A stretch of 64,000 bases of DNA from Halopseudomonas xiamenensis (GCF_014219065.1 NZ_JACLGO010000023.1:1-64000); one strand, 5' to 3'. Counted from the stretch's first letter, positions 26,841-38,029 are shown. A program made the numbers and translations. Notes: generated by a model from the letters alone, not told the origin.

Positions 26841-28004
26841 CTAACCGCAGTTCACTTTCCACAGCCCTTTCCAGTCTGTGGTGTATCGCGGGCTCAATAA
26901 CTCCCTACGCATGCCCCATTCAGGCTCTGCTGGCACTCGCGCCAGTCGCAATGTTCCCCTTCCCCACCGTGAATTGATCTGGTCCAGCACCCCCATCACC
27001 CGCCCGGTTGTTTCCGGCTGTACCGGAGCAAATAGGTCACCTGTGAACTCCCCGCGTTGCCGCAGATCCATCAGCAGGATTTCGGCTTTGGCGTAGGCGT
27101 AGCCGGTGCGGTAAATCGCATCCAGTCCCTCGCTGGCAGCCTTGATGACCAACCGGGTATCGTCAGTAGGAAACGGCAGCGCACAGACAACCCCCTTGGC
27201 ATATTTAGCTTCATCCGGGTTGAACATGCCGGTGCGAATCCCCACCCTGACCTGCCCGCACAGAGAGCCTTGGGCACGCAGCTTCTCACAAGCCCGGGTG
27301 GCATAGGTGGCCAGTGCCTCACGGATCGAGTCCTTATCATGCAGGCGCTGGCCGAAGGCACGACTGCAGCATATTTCCTGCTTTGTTACGAATTCATCCT
27401 CTAGCTCCAGACACGGTACTCCCCGGAGCTCGCGAGCTGTCCTCTCAATCACAACGCTATGTTTTTTGCGCAGCGTCCAAGCGTCCGCATGAGCCAGATC
27501 CCACGCTGTCTTGATCCCCATAAGACCGAGGTGCTCCTTCATACGCCGGCCTACACCCCAAACCTCATCCACCGGCATCCGTTTCAGCAACCAGGCGCGC
27601 TTGTGTTGGGAATCCAGATTCACAACCCCGCCGGTATGTTGCTGCCACTTTTTTGCAGCCGCATTGGCCAGCTTGGCCAAGGTTTTGGTGGGCGCGATTC
27701 CAATGCCGGTGGGTATACCGGTCTGTTTCAGAACCTGAGCGCGGATCTCCCGTGCCAGCGTCTCGGGCGCGGCAATGCCCGTCAGATCAGAGAATGCCTC
27801 GTCGATGCTGTATACCTCAAGCGCCGGCACCAGGCTTTCTATCACCGTCATCACGCGCTGGCTTATGTCTCCGTACAGGGCATAGTTGGAGCTGAACGCG
27901 ACAATACCGTTGCGCCGCAGTACCTCACGGACCTTGTGATAGGGCTCGCCCATTTTCACGAAGGGCTTTGCATCGGCACTGCGCGCAATGACACAACCAT
28001 CGTT
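26841..28004 (-). pseudogene. umuC: umuC/rulB DNA polymerase V subunit, N-terminally truncated
   Basis: The protein reads through NDGCVIARSADAK, the palm residues YSIDEAFSDLTG, the helix-hairpin-helix region VWGVGRRMKEHLGLMGI and the little-finger domain to a normal UmuC C-terminus (WGMRRELLSPRYTTDW). About 40 N-terminal residues, including the first catalytic Asp of the DCNxFY motif, are missing. Homology stops near 28004 and an in-frame TAA follows at 28026-28028. No umuD/rulA partner is present upstream. Translation could start at the internal GTG 27959, but the product would lack the catalytic N-terminus. Confidence 0.85.
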
Positions 28005-28363
28005 ATATCTGAATGACGCTAACAGTTAGTAGTGCATAACATATTGATATTTAACGATATTGTTACGCTAACAATTTTTCGTCCTTCGCAGCCTAAATCA
28101 GGGCTTTTCAGTCCGACCCACCCCCATGCGGCCAACTAGCTGCCCGCCTCGAATGTCGTGTCCCTGGGGCCGCGAGGCCCCAAAAAACTTTGAATGAACT
28201 TCATGAGCGTGCACATCTGTTGTCGGCTGGAGTCGTTCGGTTGTTCGGAAGAGCAGGCGAAACCGAAAAGCACACGGAGTCCTCGCATAACGTCCTTGGC
28301 TCGCAGCACTATTACGGAGACCGAAGCGTTCCCGGCCAATCAGGGCTGCTGAGAGGGCCTACA
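28005..28363. other. junction region between umuC fragment and mer module
   Basis: No supported gene is seen. The sequence changes from AT-rich next to the umuC break to GC-rich near the mer genes. A hairpin GGGGCC-GCGA-GGCCCC occurs at about 28157-28173 but has no clear T run on either side. I did not find recognisable Tn3-family terminal repeats. Confidence 0.45.
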
Positions 28364-28780
28364 TCACCGACACTCCCGGCCTTCTCCGCACCCTGGAGCG
28401 CCAAGGTACTTTCGGCCGGCCAGGCGCTCGGGCAGCCAGATGAGCAAGGGTGCCGCCCCCAGTGCCAGCAATAGCCACAGTCTGGAGAACTGCTCGCCAT
28501 GCGGGTCGAAGCCATAAGCCAGCAGCCCGCCGAGCGCGAGCAACAGGAAGTACGGCGCCGTGAGGTAGCAGTGAAGTCGGCGGCAGCGTGCGGCATTGAC
28601 CAGGCAGGCGCCACCCATCACCGCCAGCGCGGCGCTTGCGGCCAGGAATAGCGTGGGGTGTCGATCTGCCAGAAGAATGGTTAGCGTCGCGACAACGGCA
28701 GGCAGCCCCCAGAAGCTGATCACCTGCCATGTCTGGCGCAGGCTGTCACCCCTGCCGAGTTCATTAGTCTTAATGTTCAT
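28364..28780 (-). CDS. mer-associated inner membrane protein
   Basis: A 138-aa protein with about four transmembrane helices (for example FWGLPAVVATLTILLADRH and FLAASAALAVMGGACLVNAA). Proteins of this look follow merA in several Pseudomonas mer operons, but their function is not established. The Cys residues (ACLVNAARCRRLHC) could bind a metal; that is speculation. It lies 18 bp after merA on the same strand and is the last gene of the operon. I preferred the ATG at 28780 to one at 28795. Confidence 0.65.
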   Translation of the reverse strand: MNIKTNELGRGDSLRQTWQVISFWGLPAVVATLTILLADRHPTLFLAASAALAVMGGACLVNAARCRRLHCYLTAPYFLLLALGGLLAYGFDPHGEQFSRLWLLLALGAAPLLIWLPERLAGRKYLGAPGCGEGRECR

Positions 28781-28798
28781 GTTTGCACCTCGCATTCT

Positions 28799-30948
<2,150 letters not shown>

Positions 30949-30960
30949 CGGAATGCCCGC

Positions 30961-31236
30961 CTATTGCTTGACGCTGGACGGGTAGCCGGCGTCCTCTGTC
31001 GCCTTGGTCAGCGCCTGCGCACTGGTCTTGGCATCGTCGAAGGTGACGATGGCTTCGCGCTTCTCATAACTCACCTCGGCCTTGGTCACGCCCTCGACCT
31101 TGGTCAGCGCTTTCTTCACCGTGATTGGGCAAGCGGCGCAGGTCATGCCCGGCACCGACAGGGTGATGATTTGGGAGGCGGCCCACACTGGGGAAACCAC
31201 GGCAATGAGGGCGAGAGCGGCAAGCAGCTTTTTCAT
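30961..31236 (-). CDS. merP: periplasmic mercury-binding protein MerP
   Basis: A 91-aa precursor with a signal peptide (MKKLLAALALIAVVSPVWAA) and a ferredoxin-like heavy-metal domain carrying GMTCAACPITVKKAL. MerP captures Hg(II) in the periplasm and passes it to MerT. AGGAG stands 6 bp before the ATG at 31236. It follows merT by 13 bp. Confidence 0.95.
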   Translation of the reverse strand: MKKLLAALALIAVVSPVWAASQIITLSVPGMTCAACPITVKKALTKVEGVTKAEVSYEKREAIVTFDDAKTSAQALTKATEDAGYPSSVKQ

Positions 31237-31249
31237 GACCAACTCCTGA

Positions 31250-31600
31250 TTAGTAGAACAAGGGGAGGATGTAGGGGAAAGCGAGCGCGACCAGCACCAA
31301 GGCCGTCACGACCCAAAAAACGAGCTTGTAGATGGTGCTTACCTGGGGATCAGCGCAGACCTCACCGGGTATGCAGACTTGAGCCGGGCGGAAAATGCGC
31401 CGGTAAGCGAAGAACAGCGCAACCAGTGCCGCGCCAATGAAGAACGGGCGGTAAGGTTCCAGAACGGTGAGGCTGCCGATCCAGGCACCGCTGAAGCCCA
31501 AGGCGATCAGCACCAGCGGCCCCAGGCAGCACGTGGACGCGAGGATTGCCGCCAGACCTCCAGTGAGGAGTGCACCGCGCCCATTTCGCGATTCAGACAT
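31250..31600 (-). CDS. merT: mercury transport protein MerT
   Basis: The 116-aa inner-membrane protein has three helices with the Cys pair in the first (ASTCCLGPLVLIALG) and a second pair in the cytoplasmic loop (AQVCIPGEVCAD), which is the MerT pattern. It moves Hg(II) inward for reduction. The start at 31600 fits the family length; the open frame extends into the operator without conservation. It is the first gene of the operon, divergent from merR. Confidence 0.95.
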   Translation of the reverse strand: MSESRNGRGALLTGGLAAILASTCCLGPLVLIALGFSGAWIGSLTVLEPYRPFFIGAALVALFFAYRRIFRPAQVCIPGEVCADPQVSTIYKLVFWVVTALVLVALAFPYILPLFY

Positions 31601-31635
31601 ACGTTCATCCTTCCGAGTGGTTGATCGATGGGTTA

Positions 31636-31666
31636 AGGTTATTTCCGTAGTTAGGTACGGGGTCAA
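31636..31666 (-). promoter_or_regulatory. mer operator-promoter (MerR-controlled)
   Basis: On the minus strand a TTGACC -35 and a TAACCT -10 are separated by 19 bp, the overlong spacer that MerR family activators correct by DNA distortion. The spacer holds the dyad CCGTAC-N4-TACGG. It drives merT and overlaps the merR start region, so MerR would also repress itself. Confidence 0.85.
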
Positions 31667-31671
31667 GCGGC

Positions 31672-32082
31672 ATGCACAACGCGGTGGAAAGCCTGACCAT
31701 CGGCGCCTTTGCCAAGGCAGCCGGGGTTAACGTGGAAACCATTCGGTTCTATCAACGCAAGGGGCTGTTACCCGAACCGGACAAGCCCTACGGCAGCATT
31801 CGCCGCTATGGCGAGGCGGATGTCGCACGGGTGAGATTCGTGAAGTCCGCGCAACGGCTGGGCTTTAGCCTTGATGAAGTGGCCGGACTGTTGCGACTGG
31901 ACGACGGCGCGCACTGCGACGAAGCGCGTGTGCTCGCCGAGCAGAAGCTTGAGGATGTGCGTGAGAAACTCGCGGATCTTCAGCGGATCGAGTCGGTCTT
32001 GGCGCAGCTGGTTGATGACTGTTGCGCGAGCCAAGGGACAGTGAGCTGTCCGCTGATCGTTTCGCTGCAAGCGAGCAAGTGA
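31672..32082 (+). CDS. merR: mercury-responsive regulator MerR
   Basis: A 136-aa MerR with N-terminal winged helix ([20 protein letters not shown]), dimer helix and the three Hg-binding cysteines: one in AHCDEA, one in DDCCAS and one in VSCPLI. It represses and, with Hg(II), activates the mer operon. The ATG at 31672 lies immediately after the operator, as in Tn501 and Tn5041. Confidence 0.96.
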   Translation: MHNAVESLTIGAFAKAAGVNVETIRFYQRKGLLPEPDKPYGSIRRYGEADVARVRFVKSAQRLGFSLDEVAGLLRLDDGAHCDEARVLAEQKLEDVREKLADLQRIESVLAQLVDDCCASQGTVSCPLIVSLQASK

Positions 32083-32447
32083 CCGCCCGCACTTCGCGCG
32101 TTAGCCCACGATTTCCCGTTTGTCAGGGCTCTCTGTTTGTCGGTCTGAAGGTGGAAAGAGCGGCGCTCATTGAGCGCCGCTGACTGGGCAAAGGAGCACT
32201 TGCAAAGGCCCTAGGTTGGTACTGCTATTTGCCCTTGTGCATCAGTGGGGCGGGCCCACGTTGCATCTGGTCGAGTAGCACATATCTACCTTGCAGGCGG
32301 ACAGCCGGGCTGCGCTTCGCTTCGCCACGGCCTGCCGCCGTGGCGCCCAGTTGTTCAATCTTCTTGACGGTTTCCGCCACTAGGATTGCGTCAGCCTTGT
32401 CGCGCATGGAGACAATCTGCTCGGTCGCTCTCGTGACATCGTGATCG
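32083..32447. other. junction region after merR with an unassigned gene fragment
   Basis: A GC-rich hairpin at 32159-32181 (AGCGGCGC / GCGCCGCT) may end merR transcription. From about 32441 down to 32229 the minus strand encodes an open stretch (SMRDKADAILVAETVKKIEQ, ending in a stop) that looks protein-like but begins inside other remnants. It could be the tail of a plasmid or element gene. I could not identify it. Confidence 0.4.
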
Positions 32448-32628
32448 CCGCCGTACAGCCCGTCGCCTCTGAGAAGGTCATGCAGGTGATGGATCGGATC
32501 AATTCCAAGTGGGGTCGAGGCACGCTCCGCCTGGGCGGGGTGCCGGTGACTCCTGACTGGGGATGTGTCGGGAAATGCTCGGCCCAAGCTATACCACACG
32601 GTTAGATCAGCTCTGGACAGTGAGGTGA
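32448..32628 (+). pseudogene. umuC: umuC/rulB 3' fragment, frameshifted
   Basis: The plus strand encodes VQPVASEKVMQVMDRINSKW then GRGTLRLGGVPVTPDWG, and after a one-base loss MCREMLGPSYTTRLDQLWTV and a stop. This is the conserved C-terminus of UmuC/RulB. Only the last 55-60 residues survive. The orientation is opposite to that of the larger umuC fragment at 26841-28004, so it comes from a different copy. Confidence 0.8.
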
Positions 32629-32645
32629 GGCACACCCCAGCGCTG

Positions 32646-33074
32646 CTAGGAAGCCGGCTTACTGCTCAGAAGAACCACCTTACCAGTGGCTACGCCCTTC
32701 AGTTGAGCTAGTTCGAGAATCAGGGTCTGATTCACTGAGGCCAGTCGAGCCAGATCCTGGCTTAGCTGTGCGTTCTCCGCGCGCAATGCTCTGTTCAGCT
32801 CCCTCTCCTTCAACAATGCTTGGTGCTTCGAATCGCGCTGTGCTCGGACTGATTTCCCCATCAGACCACGAATGCGTTCAGCCACGGCTGGGTAGGTGTT
32901 GTGGATGAGACCTGGAGTGACCCCTGCCGCTTTCGCTACGCCAGAAATGGACAGCTTTCCGTTTGTTGAAAGGATGCCGTCGATGACCTTATCGAGCATC
33001 TCCGAGGTCTTCTGTCTGGAGCGTCCGGAGGATCGTTGCGCAGTTGGCTTATTGGTCAAAGTCGGCACCTTCAA
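32646..33074 (-). CDS. HTH and coiled-coil accessory protein of a recombinase module (TnpC/DUF6262-like)
   Basis: A 142-aa protein with a basic N-terminus (RSSGRSRQKT), a TetR-like helix-turn-helix (SISGVAKAAGVTPGLIHNTY) and a long heptad coiled coil (LNRALRAENAQLSQDLARLA). This layout is that of small accessory proteins that follow tyrosine recombinases in Tn554-like modules. The start is TTG overlapping the stop of the next gene, a coupling signal. It looks complete, but its recombinase partner is reduced to a tail. Confidence 0.6.
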   Translation of the reverse strand: MKVPTLTNKPTAQRSSGRSRQKTSEMLDKVIDGILSTNGKLSISGVAKAAGVTPGLIHNTYPAVAERIRGLMGKSVRAQRDSKHQALLKERELNRALRAENAQLSQDLARLASVNQTLILELAQLKGVATGKVVLLSSKPAS

Positions 33075-33508
33075 GTTCGCGTTGGGTCACTGTCGCGAGC
33101 GTCCAAAGGAGACAGGCCAAGGCTGCTGATTACGTCGAATGCGACCTGCATATCACGTTTTGCCCGTTGCCTTACAGCCGGCCCGGCATCGTCGATTTCC
33201 ATCAGCTCCAGCTGATGCGAGTAGATCCCCTGCCACGTGGTGGCAAAGGTCTCGTCAATCACAGAGTGTTTGCAGCCAGGACAACGGGTTGCCTCATACA
33301 AACCAGCCCCACCACAGCCCCGTTCTGTCGCGATGCACCAGCCATGACCAGTCGCTCGAATGTTTGCATGGGGGGCTGTCTGGGCCAGCAAGGCACTCCG
33401 ATCTTTGATCGGAATGGCACGTAGCTCCATGATCCTCTCACCCGCCCCTCCAGCAAGTGGCTGATCATCCAACCACGACTCGATGAGATCGATCTTGAAT
33501 TCCGTCAT
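33071..33508 (-). pseudogene. C-terminal remnant of a tyrosine recombinase with zinc-finger-like tail
   Basis: The 145-residue frame contains CIATERGCGGAGLYEATRCP and then GCKHSVIDE, a CxxxxxxC...CxxC cluster like the zinc-ribbon tail seen after the catalytic domain of TnpA/TnpB-type recombinases. The frame stays open upstream to 33583 (VIVYLDKAEDAIGLRDEILQ), but the catalytic domain is absent. It is translationally coupled to the HTH/coiled-coil gene. I infer a truncated transposition module. Confidence 0.5.
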
Positions 33509-33583
33509 CTGTTGGAGGATTTCATCCCGTAAACCGATAGCGTCTTCTGCTTTATCTAGGTAAACGATGACACTGGCTCGCTG

Positions 33584-34399
33584 TCAACTCAGAACCGCAA
33601 TATGCGTGCTCATGTCGAAAACCAAAACTCCTCCTTCCGCAAACCCCTGCACGGCCGCAAGCGTATCGCTAGTCACCTTCTCTATGAGGGCAAGACGGCT
33701 TGTAGCATCCATGTTTGCAAATGATGGAATCGAAGTAGCAGCCCCTAATATTGAAATTTGTACAAATTTTTCAGGTTCAGGAATTCGGACAGGTAAAGTT
33801 ATAGCGGCGACCTGCACATCTTTGAATTGGGTGCTGAATAATTGATGCAGCGTTTCTTCATTACCCAAAGAAAACGCGATATCCAAATCAGCAACTGGCA
33901 CATCAAGATGCTTTGAAATTGTAGAAAACAGAATCTGGTACAGGGGTTGTTGGCTCAACGACTGCCATACGCTGACAACTGCTTTACCGCCCGGTCGCAA
34001 CACTCGTCGCATTTCGAGCACTGCTGCAGGCTGGTCCGGGAAGAATTGAAACCCTTGTTGGCAGAAAATAATATCGAAAGCGTTGTCAGAAAAGTCGAGC
34101 TGCGTTGCATCCCCCGGATGCCATGTAATGGCAGCCCCATCTGGAAGCAGTTGTTTGCTGCCAACCTTCAGCATGTCGGGATTTATATCGACCGCAATGA
34201 CGCAACCATCCTTCCCTACCAGCGGCGCCACCTGCCGCGCCACACTACCCGTGCCGCATGCCAGATCCAGGACATGATCCCCAAACTGGGGGGAGACCAG
34301 TTCAAGCAGAACCCGCGTCCACGGATCTGCAATATTCCGGCTGAGATAGCGTTCGTATACCTCTGCGGGCTCCAGGCTTGGTTGAAATTGTGTGTCCAT
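33584..34399 (-). CDS. class I SAM-dependent methyltransferase
   Basis: A 271-aa protein with the class I motif I VLDLACGTGSVARQ, an acidic motif II (VIAVDINPDML), the segment GDATQLDFSDNAFD and motif IV IIFCQQGFQFF. It belongs to the UbiE/Methyltransf_11 type; the substrate is unknown. It is an odd neighbour in a metal island. The motif set does not suggest arsenic methylation because the Cys triplet of ArsM is absent. Confidence 0.82.
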   Translation of the reverse strand: MDTQFQPSLEPAEVYERYLSRNIADPWTRVLLELVSPQFGDHVLDLACGTGSVARQVAPLVGKDGCVIAVDINPDMLKVGSKQLLPDGAAITWHPGDATQLDFSDNAFDIIFCQQGFQFFPDQPAAVLEMRRVLRPGGKAVVSVWQSLSQQPLYQILFSTISKHLDVPVADLDIAFSLGNEETLHQLFSTQFKDVQVAAITLPVRIPEPEKFVQISILGAATSIPSFANMDATSRLALIEKVTSDTLAAVQGFAEGGVLVFDMSTHIAVLS

Positions 34400-34427
34400 G
34401 GCGTGACTCCGCTGTTGAATATTTCGA

Positions 34428-34455
34428 CCGGGCTTCTGGCTAGACTGAAGCCCGG
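34428..34455. terminator. hairpin downstream of the beta-propeller gene
   Basis: A perfect 9-bp stem CCGGGCTTC / GAAGCCCGG with a 10-base loop, between the propeller gene stop and the methyltransferase start. Confidence 0.55.
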
Positions 34456-34490
34456 GCTATTTTGGCTTCATCGAAGCTGGTAGAACCTTA

Positions 34491-35525
34491 CTAACGAACG
34501 TTACGGTAGGTGATTCCATTCGGATTTGGACCAACCGAAAATGTGGCGATTACCTTTTCTTTCCTTACATCAATGGCGCTTACCGTATTATCCACGTTAT
34601 TGGTGACGAACATAAAATCTCCGTCATCACTGGCCACCAGACCGTGCGCCCCTTTCCCCGTTACTATCGTACTCACAACTGTCCTGTTGTTTGTATCAAT
34701 TACAGTAACACTATCATCTGGGTCGGCCGCATCGCCCTGGTTCGCGACATACATTTTAGCGTCTGATGCGGCGAATAGCTGGATAGGGTTGCGTCCTACG
34801 CTAACACGATCGACCACTTTTCTCGTCTCGGCATCTATGATCGCCACCTTATTTTCATCCCGCAATGACACATAAACGTATTTACCATCCGGCGTGTATG
34901 CTACTTGAACGGGAGCTTGGCCCACATGGATTCGTGCCGCTTCCTTGAGATTTTCTGTATCTATAACTGACACGCTATTATCAGTGACGTTAGCGATATA
35001 AAGCTCATCACCATCCGGGCTCAGGCGTAAGCCATGGGGGTAACTTCCAGTCTCAACTTCTGCAACAACGGTTTTCCTCTGCGTATCAACGACCGTCAAA
35101 ATATCATTATCCGCATTTGTGATGTAGGCATAGCGCCCGTCCTGACTGGTTACGACGTGGGCAGGATGACTGCCTGAAGGAAGAGCCTCCAGTACATTTT
35201 CCGGCTGCTCAGGATCCATCAGCAGTAACCCCTTTGCACCACCTTCCGCTTGGCCATGGCCACCATGACCGCCTTGCTCTTTCGATCCCGATTTCGGGCT
35301 ACCTACAGCGAGTAATATCTGCCCATCAGGGGATATCTGAACATTATGAGGCACGATGGAAATAGCTGTAGTGCTCACAGCCCCTGTTCGCAGCTCAATT
35401 GCACTGATTGAGCCGTCACCCTCATTGGCACTATAGACAACGGCATTGGGCATGGATGCCGCATGACCCGTACCGATGGAGAGGGCTAATGAAACCGCTA
35501 CGAGGGTAGGACGAAGCCTAAGCAT
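34491..35525 (-). CDS. secreted YVTN-type beta-propeller protein
   Basis: A 344-aa precursor with a signal peptide (LVAVSLALSIGTGHAA) and about seven YVTN/YncE repeats, such as YAYITNADNDILTVVDTQ, LYIANVTDNSVSVIDTE and YVYVSLRDENKVAIIDAE. A His/Gly insertion (GGHGGHGQAEGG) interrupts an early blade and could bind metal. Propellers of this class are often found with copper resistance genes, but the role is unknown. It is divergent from the DUF2933/dsbD side, sharing a region that holds a CopR-like box. Confidence 0.8.
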   Translation of the reverse strand: MLRLRPTLVAVSLALSIGTGHAASMPNAVVYSANEGDGSISAIELRTGAVSTTAISIVPHNVQISPDGQILLAVGSPKSGSKEQGGHGGHGQAEGGAKGLLLMDPEQPENVLEALPSGSHPAHVVTSQDGRYAYITNADNDILTVVDTQRKTVVAEVETGSYPHGLRLSPDGDELYIANVTDNSVSVIDTENLKEAARIHVGQAPVQVAYTPDGKYVYVSLRDENKVAIIDAETRKVVDRVSVGRNPIQLFAASDAKMYVANQGDAADPDDSVTVIDTNNRTVVSTIVTGKGAHGLVASDDGDFMFVTNNVDNTVSAIDVRKEKVIATFSVGPNPNGITYRNVR

Positions 35526-35664
35526 AGTATAAATCTCCAGGACAAAATGGGATTAGGTATGTTCTATGCAAACAATAGTTGGCAATTTCTGTCTGGAGTA
35601 TGACTTCTTAATTACCGTTCTGTCATATAGCCGCGGCGTAGTGAGGTAGCAGAAGCCGCCCTGG

Positions 35665-35680
35665 GTTACAAAGTTGTAAT
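35665..35680. promoter_or_regulatory. CopR/CusR-like box
   Basis: The site GTTACAAAGTTGTAAT is a TTACA-N4-TGTAA dyad. It lies between the divergent beta-propeller and DUF2933 genes. Confidence 0.6.
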
Positions 35681-35762
35681 AGAAGGGCAATCATCCTGAC
35701 AGGCGCTACAGGATAAAGTTGACACTGCCACGCCATGCCAGCCCCCTGTCAGGAGAGAAAAT

Positions 35763-35999
35763 ATGAAATGCGATATTAAAACGATGTTGAAGGCTGGTAT
35801 TTGGCTAGCAGCCCTTGTTACTGGTGCCTATTTGGTATTTCCTGGCGCCCGCGAATGGCTTATAGGAATGAGTCCTTTCCTACTCTTACTTCTGTGCCCA
35901 TTGATGATTATTTTCATAATAATGGGCATACGATCGTGCCATGCGGACACACACAACAAGGATGAAAAGCGAAGCGCTAGCGGTGATAAAACATTTTGA
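35763..35999 (+). CDS. DUF2933 family small membrane protein
   Basis: A 78-aa protein with two transmembrane helices (MLKAGIWLAALVTGAYLVF and MSPFLLLLLCPLMIIFIIMG) and a C-terminal Cys/His tail (GIRSCHADTHN). This is the DUF2933 pattern, recurrent in copper and heavy-metal islands. Function is unknown. An AGGAG ribosome site precedes the ATG. It is 81 bp upstream of dsbD and probably co-transcribed with it. Confidence 0.75.
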   Translation: MKCDIKTMLKAGIWLAALVTGAYLVFPGAREWLIGMSPFLLLLLCPLMIIFIIMGIRSCHADTHNKDEKRSASGDKTF

Positions 36000-36080
36000 A
36001 GAATAACGAGCCAACTCAATTACAGAGCTGATTTAACGCCGCTCATCACGCTAGCAGGTTTTTATTGTCGAGTTTGTGAA

Positions 36081-38003
36081 GTGAAACTTACACGCATTAT
36101 TTTATCGTTCCTGGCACTGATGCTGGTGTCCATACCCAGCATCAGCTCAGCGCAAGAACGCAGCTCCCCGCTTACCTTTTCTGACACTACATCGTCATAT
36201 TCTATTTCAGGCAACAGCGGCCTTTTCGGTTCGATTCAAGGCTGGCTTGGCGGCGCTGATGCTGCCCCTGCCCTGCTGCCACCAGACGAGGCCTTTAAGG
36301 TATCTTTGACTGCCAGCAGTCCTGACTCGTTGATAGCCACGTTAATCGCAGCAGACGGCTACTATCTGTATCGCGATAAGCTGGCGTTCAGTGTTCAGTC
36401 TGCCGATGCTGTCATTGATCATGTCGAGCTTCCACCGAGTGAGCTGATAGATGACCCTCTTTTCGGTCGTGTGCCGGTTTACTTTGGCGCCATACAGGTG
36501 CCTATCACGCTCGGCATTCCTCCTGGGTCGAATCCCGATATGCTGACCCTGGATATCGCCTACCAGGGATGTAACGATCCGGTAGGCGTGTGCTATCCGC
36601 CTGAGCAAAAATCCTTGTCCGTTTCACTCGATGTGCCAACTCAAGCACATCTTGAAGCCGGCAGGAATAACAGTACTCCAAAGTCCACAAGCGCTGGAAC
36701 ATCAGAAAGCTCGCTTGTCCGAGAGTTGTTCGGTCAAGGTAACACCTGGGCATTGATCGCTGCGTTTTTTGGATTTGGTTTGGTTCTAGCGTTTACACCC
36801 TGCATGCTGCCCATGATCCCGATACTTTCGGGGCTGATCGCAGGACAGAGCCCTGCGTTAAGTCGTAGACATGCTTTCGGTCTGTCGCTGGTTTATGTTC
36901 TGGCCATGGCATTGACATACGCCCTGGCTGGGGTCGCTGCTGGTCTAGCTGGAACGATGCTGACGGCGTACCTGCAGAATCCATGGGTCCTGGGCAGCTT
37001 TGCAGGAGTTTTTGTACTTCTTGCCTTCTCCATGTTCGGGTTTTACCAGCTTCAGATGCCGTCTTTCATTCAGAGCAAACTCTCCGGGTTGGCGAACCGA
37101 ACAGCGGGCGGCAAGACAGTCAGCGTGGGCCTGATGGGAGCATTATCAGCGATCATTGTGGGCCCCTGCGTCGCTGCCCCGCTGGCTGGTGCCTTGTTGT
37201 ATATAGGCCAGACAGGCGATGTGGCTCTGGGCGGGGTGGCGCTTTTCTCCATGGCCATAGGCATGGGGATCCCCTTGTTGGTCTTTGGTACTACAGCAGG
37301 TGCGTTGCTACCAAAAGCCGGGCCGTGGATGTTATCGGTCCAGCGTTTTTTTGGCGTAACTCTGCTCGCCGTTGCTATTTATATGATCTCTCCGATCATA
37401 CCTTCGGTGATTCACATGGGACTATGGGCTGCTCTGCTCATCGTCTCCGCAATGTATTTGAAAGCACTGGACCCTCTTCCTGACAACGCCTCTGGTTTAA
37501 GACGCTTCGGCAAGGGAGTTGGCCTCATAACCTTGGTATACGGCCTGGCTCTGTTGATCGGCGTTCTCTCGGGTGGGCGAGACATCTTGCAGCCGCTGGA
37601 TGGCTTTGGAGGTAAATACGCCTCGGAGGCGAGCTCCTCGACCGAACTGCAATTTGAACGGGTTACCAGTCTCACTGAGCTTGAATCTCAAATCCAGGCG
37701 GCTGACGGGCGCTACGTAATGCTCGATTTCTGGGCGGACTGGTGTGTCTCCTGCCATGAAATGGAGCGATTTACTTTCGCCGATGAGCGGGTCAAAACAC
37801 GTCTCAAGGATGTGGTGCTACTGAAAGCTGATGTGACCGCCAATAATTTAGATGATAAAGCCTTGCTTCGACGTTTTGGGCTTTTTGGGCCGCCTGGCAT
37901 CATCTTCTTTGATCAGGAAGGCTTAGAAATCGACTTTCAGGTGATTGGATTTCAATCTGCTAAAAAATTCATTCGTTCGCTCGACAGCGCTATCCCTCTC
38001 TGA
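36081..38003 (+). CDS. dsbD: thiol:disulfide interchange protein DsbD
   Basis: The 640-aa protein has a signal peptide (to about residue 24), an N-terminal periplasmic DsbD-alpha domain with the Cys pair GCNDPVGVC, eight central membrane helices including FGLVLAFTPCMLPMIPILSG and AIIVGPCVAAPLAGALL, and a C-terminal thioredoxin domain with WADWCVSCHEME. It carries electrons from cytoplasmic thioredoxin to the periplasm. Here it probably keeps Cys-rich copper proteins and c-type cytochromes reduced under copper stress. It starts with GTG. Confidence 0.93.
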   Translation: MKLTRIILSFLALMLVSIPSISSAQERSSPLTFSDTTSSYSISGNSGLFGSIQGWLGGADAAPALLPPDEAFKVSLTASSPDSLIATLIAADGYYLYRDKLAFSVQSADAVIDHVELPPSELIDDPLFGRVPVYFGAIQVPITLGIPPGSNPDMLTLDIAYQGCNDPVGVCYPPEQKSLSVSLDVPTQAHLEAGRNNSTPKSTSAGTSESSLVRELFGQGNTWALIAAFFGFGLVLAFTPCMLPMIPILSGLIAGQSPALSRRHAFGLSLVYVLAMALTYALAGVAAGLAGTMLTAYLQNPWVLGSFAGVFVLLAFSMFGFYQLQMPSFIQSKLSGLANRTAGGKTVSVGLMGALSAIIVGPCVAAPLAGALLYIGQTGDVALGGVALFSMAIGMGIPLLVFGTTAGALLPKAGPWMLSVQRFFGVTLLAVAIYMISPIIPSVIHMGLWAALLIVSAMYLKALDPLPDNASGLRRFGKGVGLITLVYGLALLIGVLSGGRDILQPLDGFGGKYASEASSSTELQFERVTSLTELESQIQAADGRYVMLDFWADWCVSCHEMERFTFADERVKTRLKDVVLLKADVTANNLDDKALLRRFGLFGPPGIIFFDQEGLEIDFQVIGFQSAKKFIRSLDSAIPL

Positions 38004-38029
38004 GTGCGCCGCGTACTCCTGACGCTTGG

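Noticed and set aside
28136-28339. short frame between umuC fragment and mer genes
   Set aside because: No family resemblance and no start signal; it lies in a junction region likely to be non-coding.
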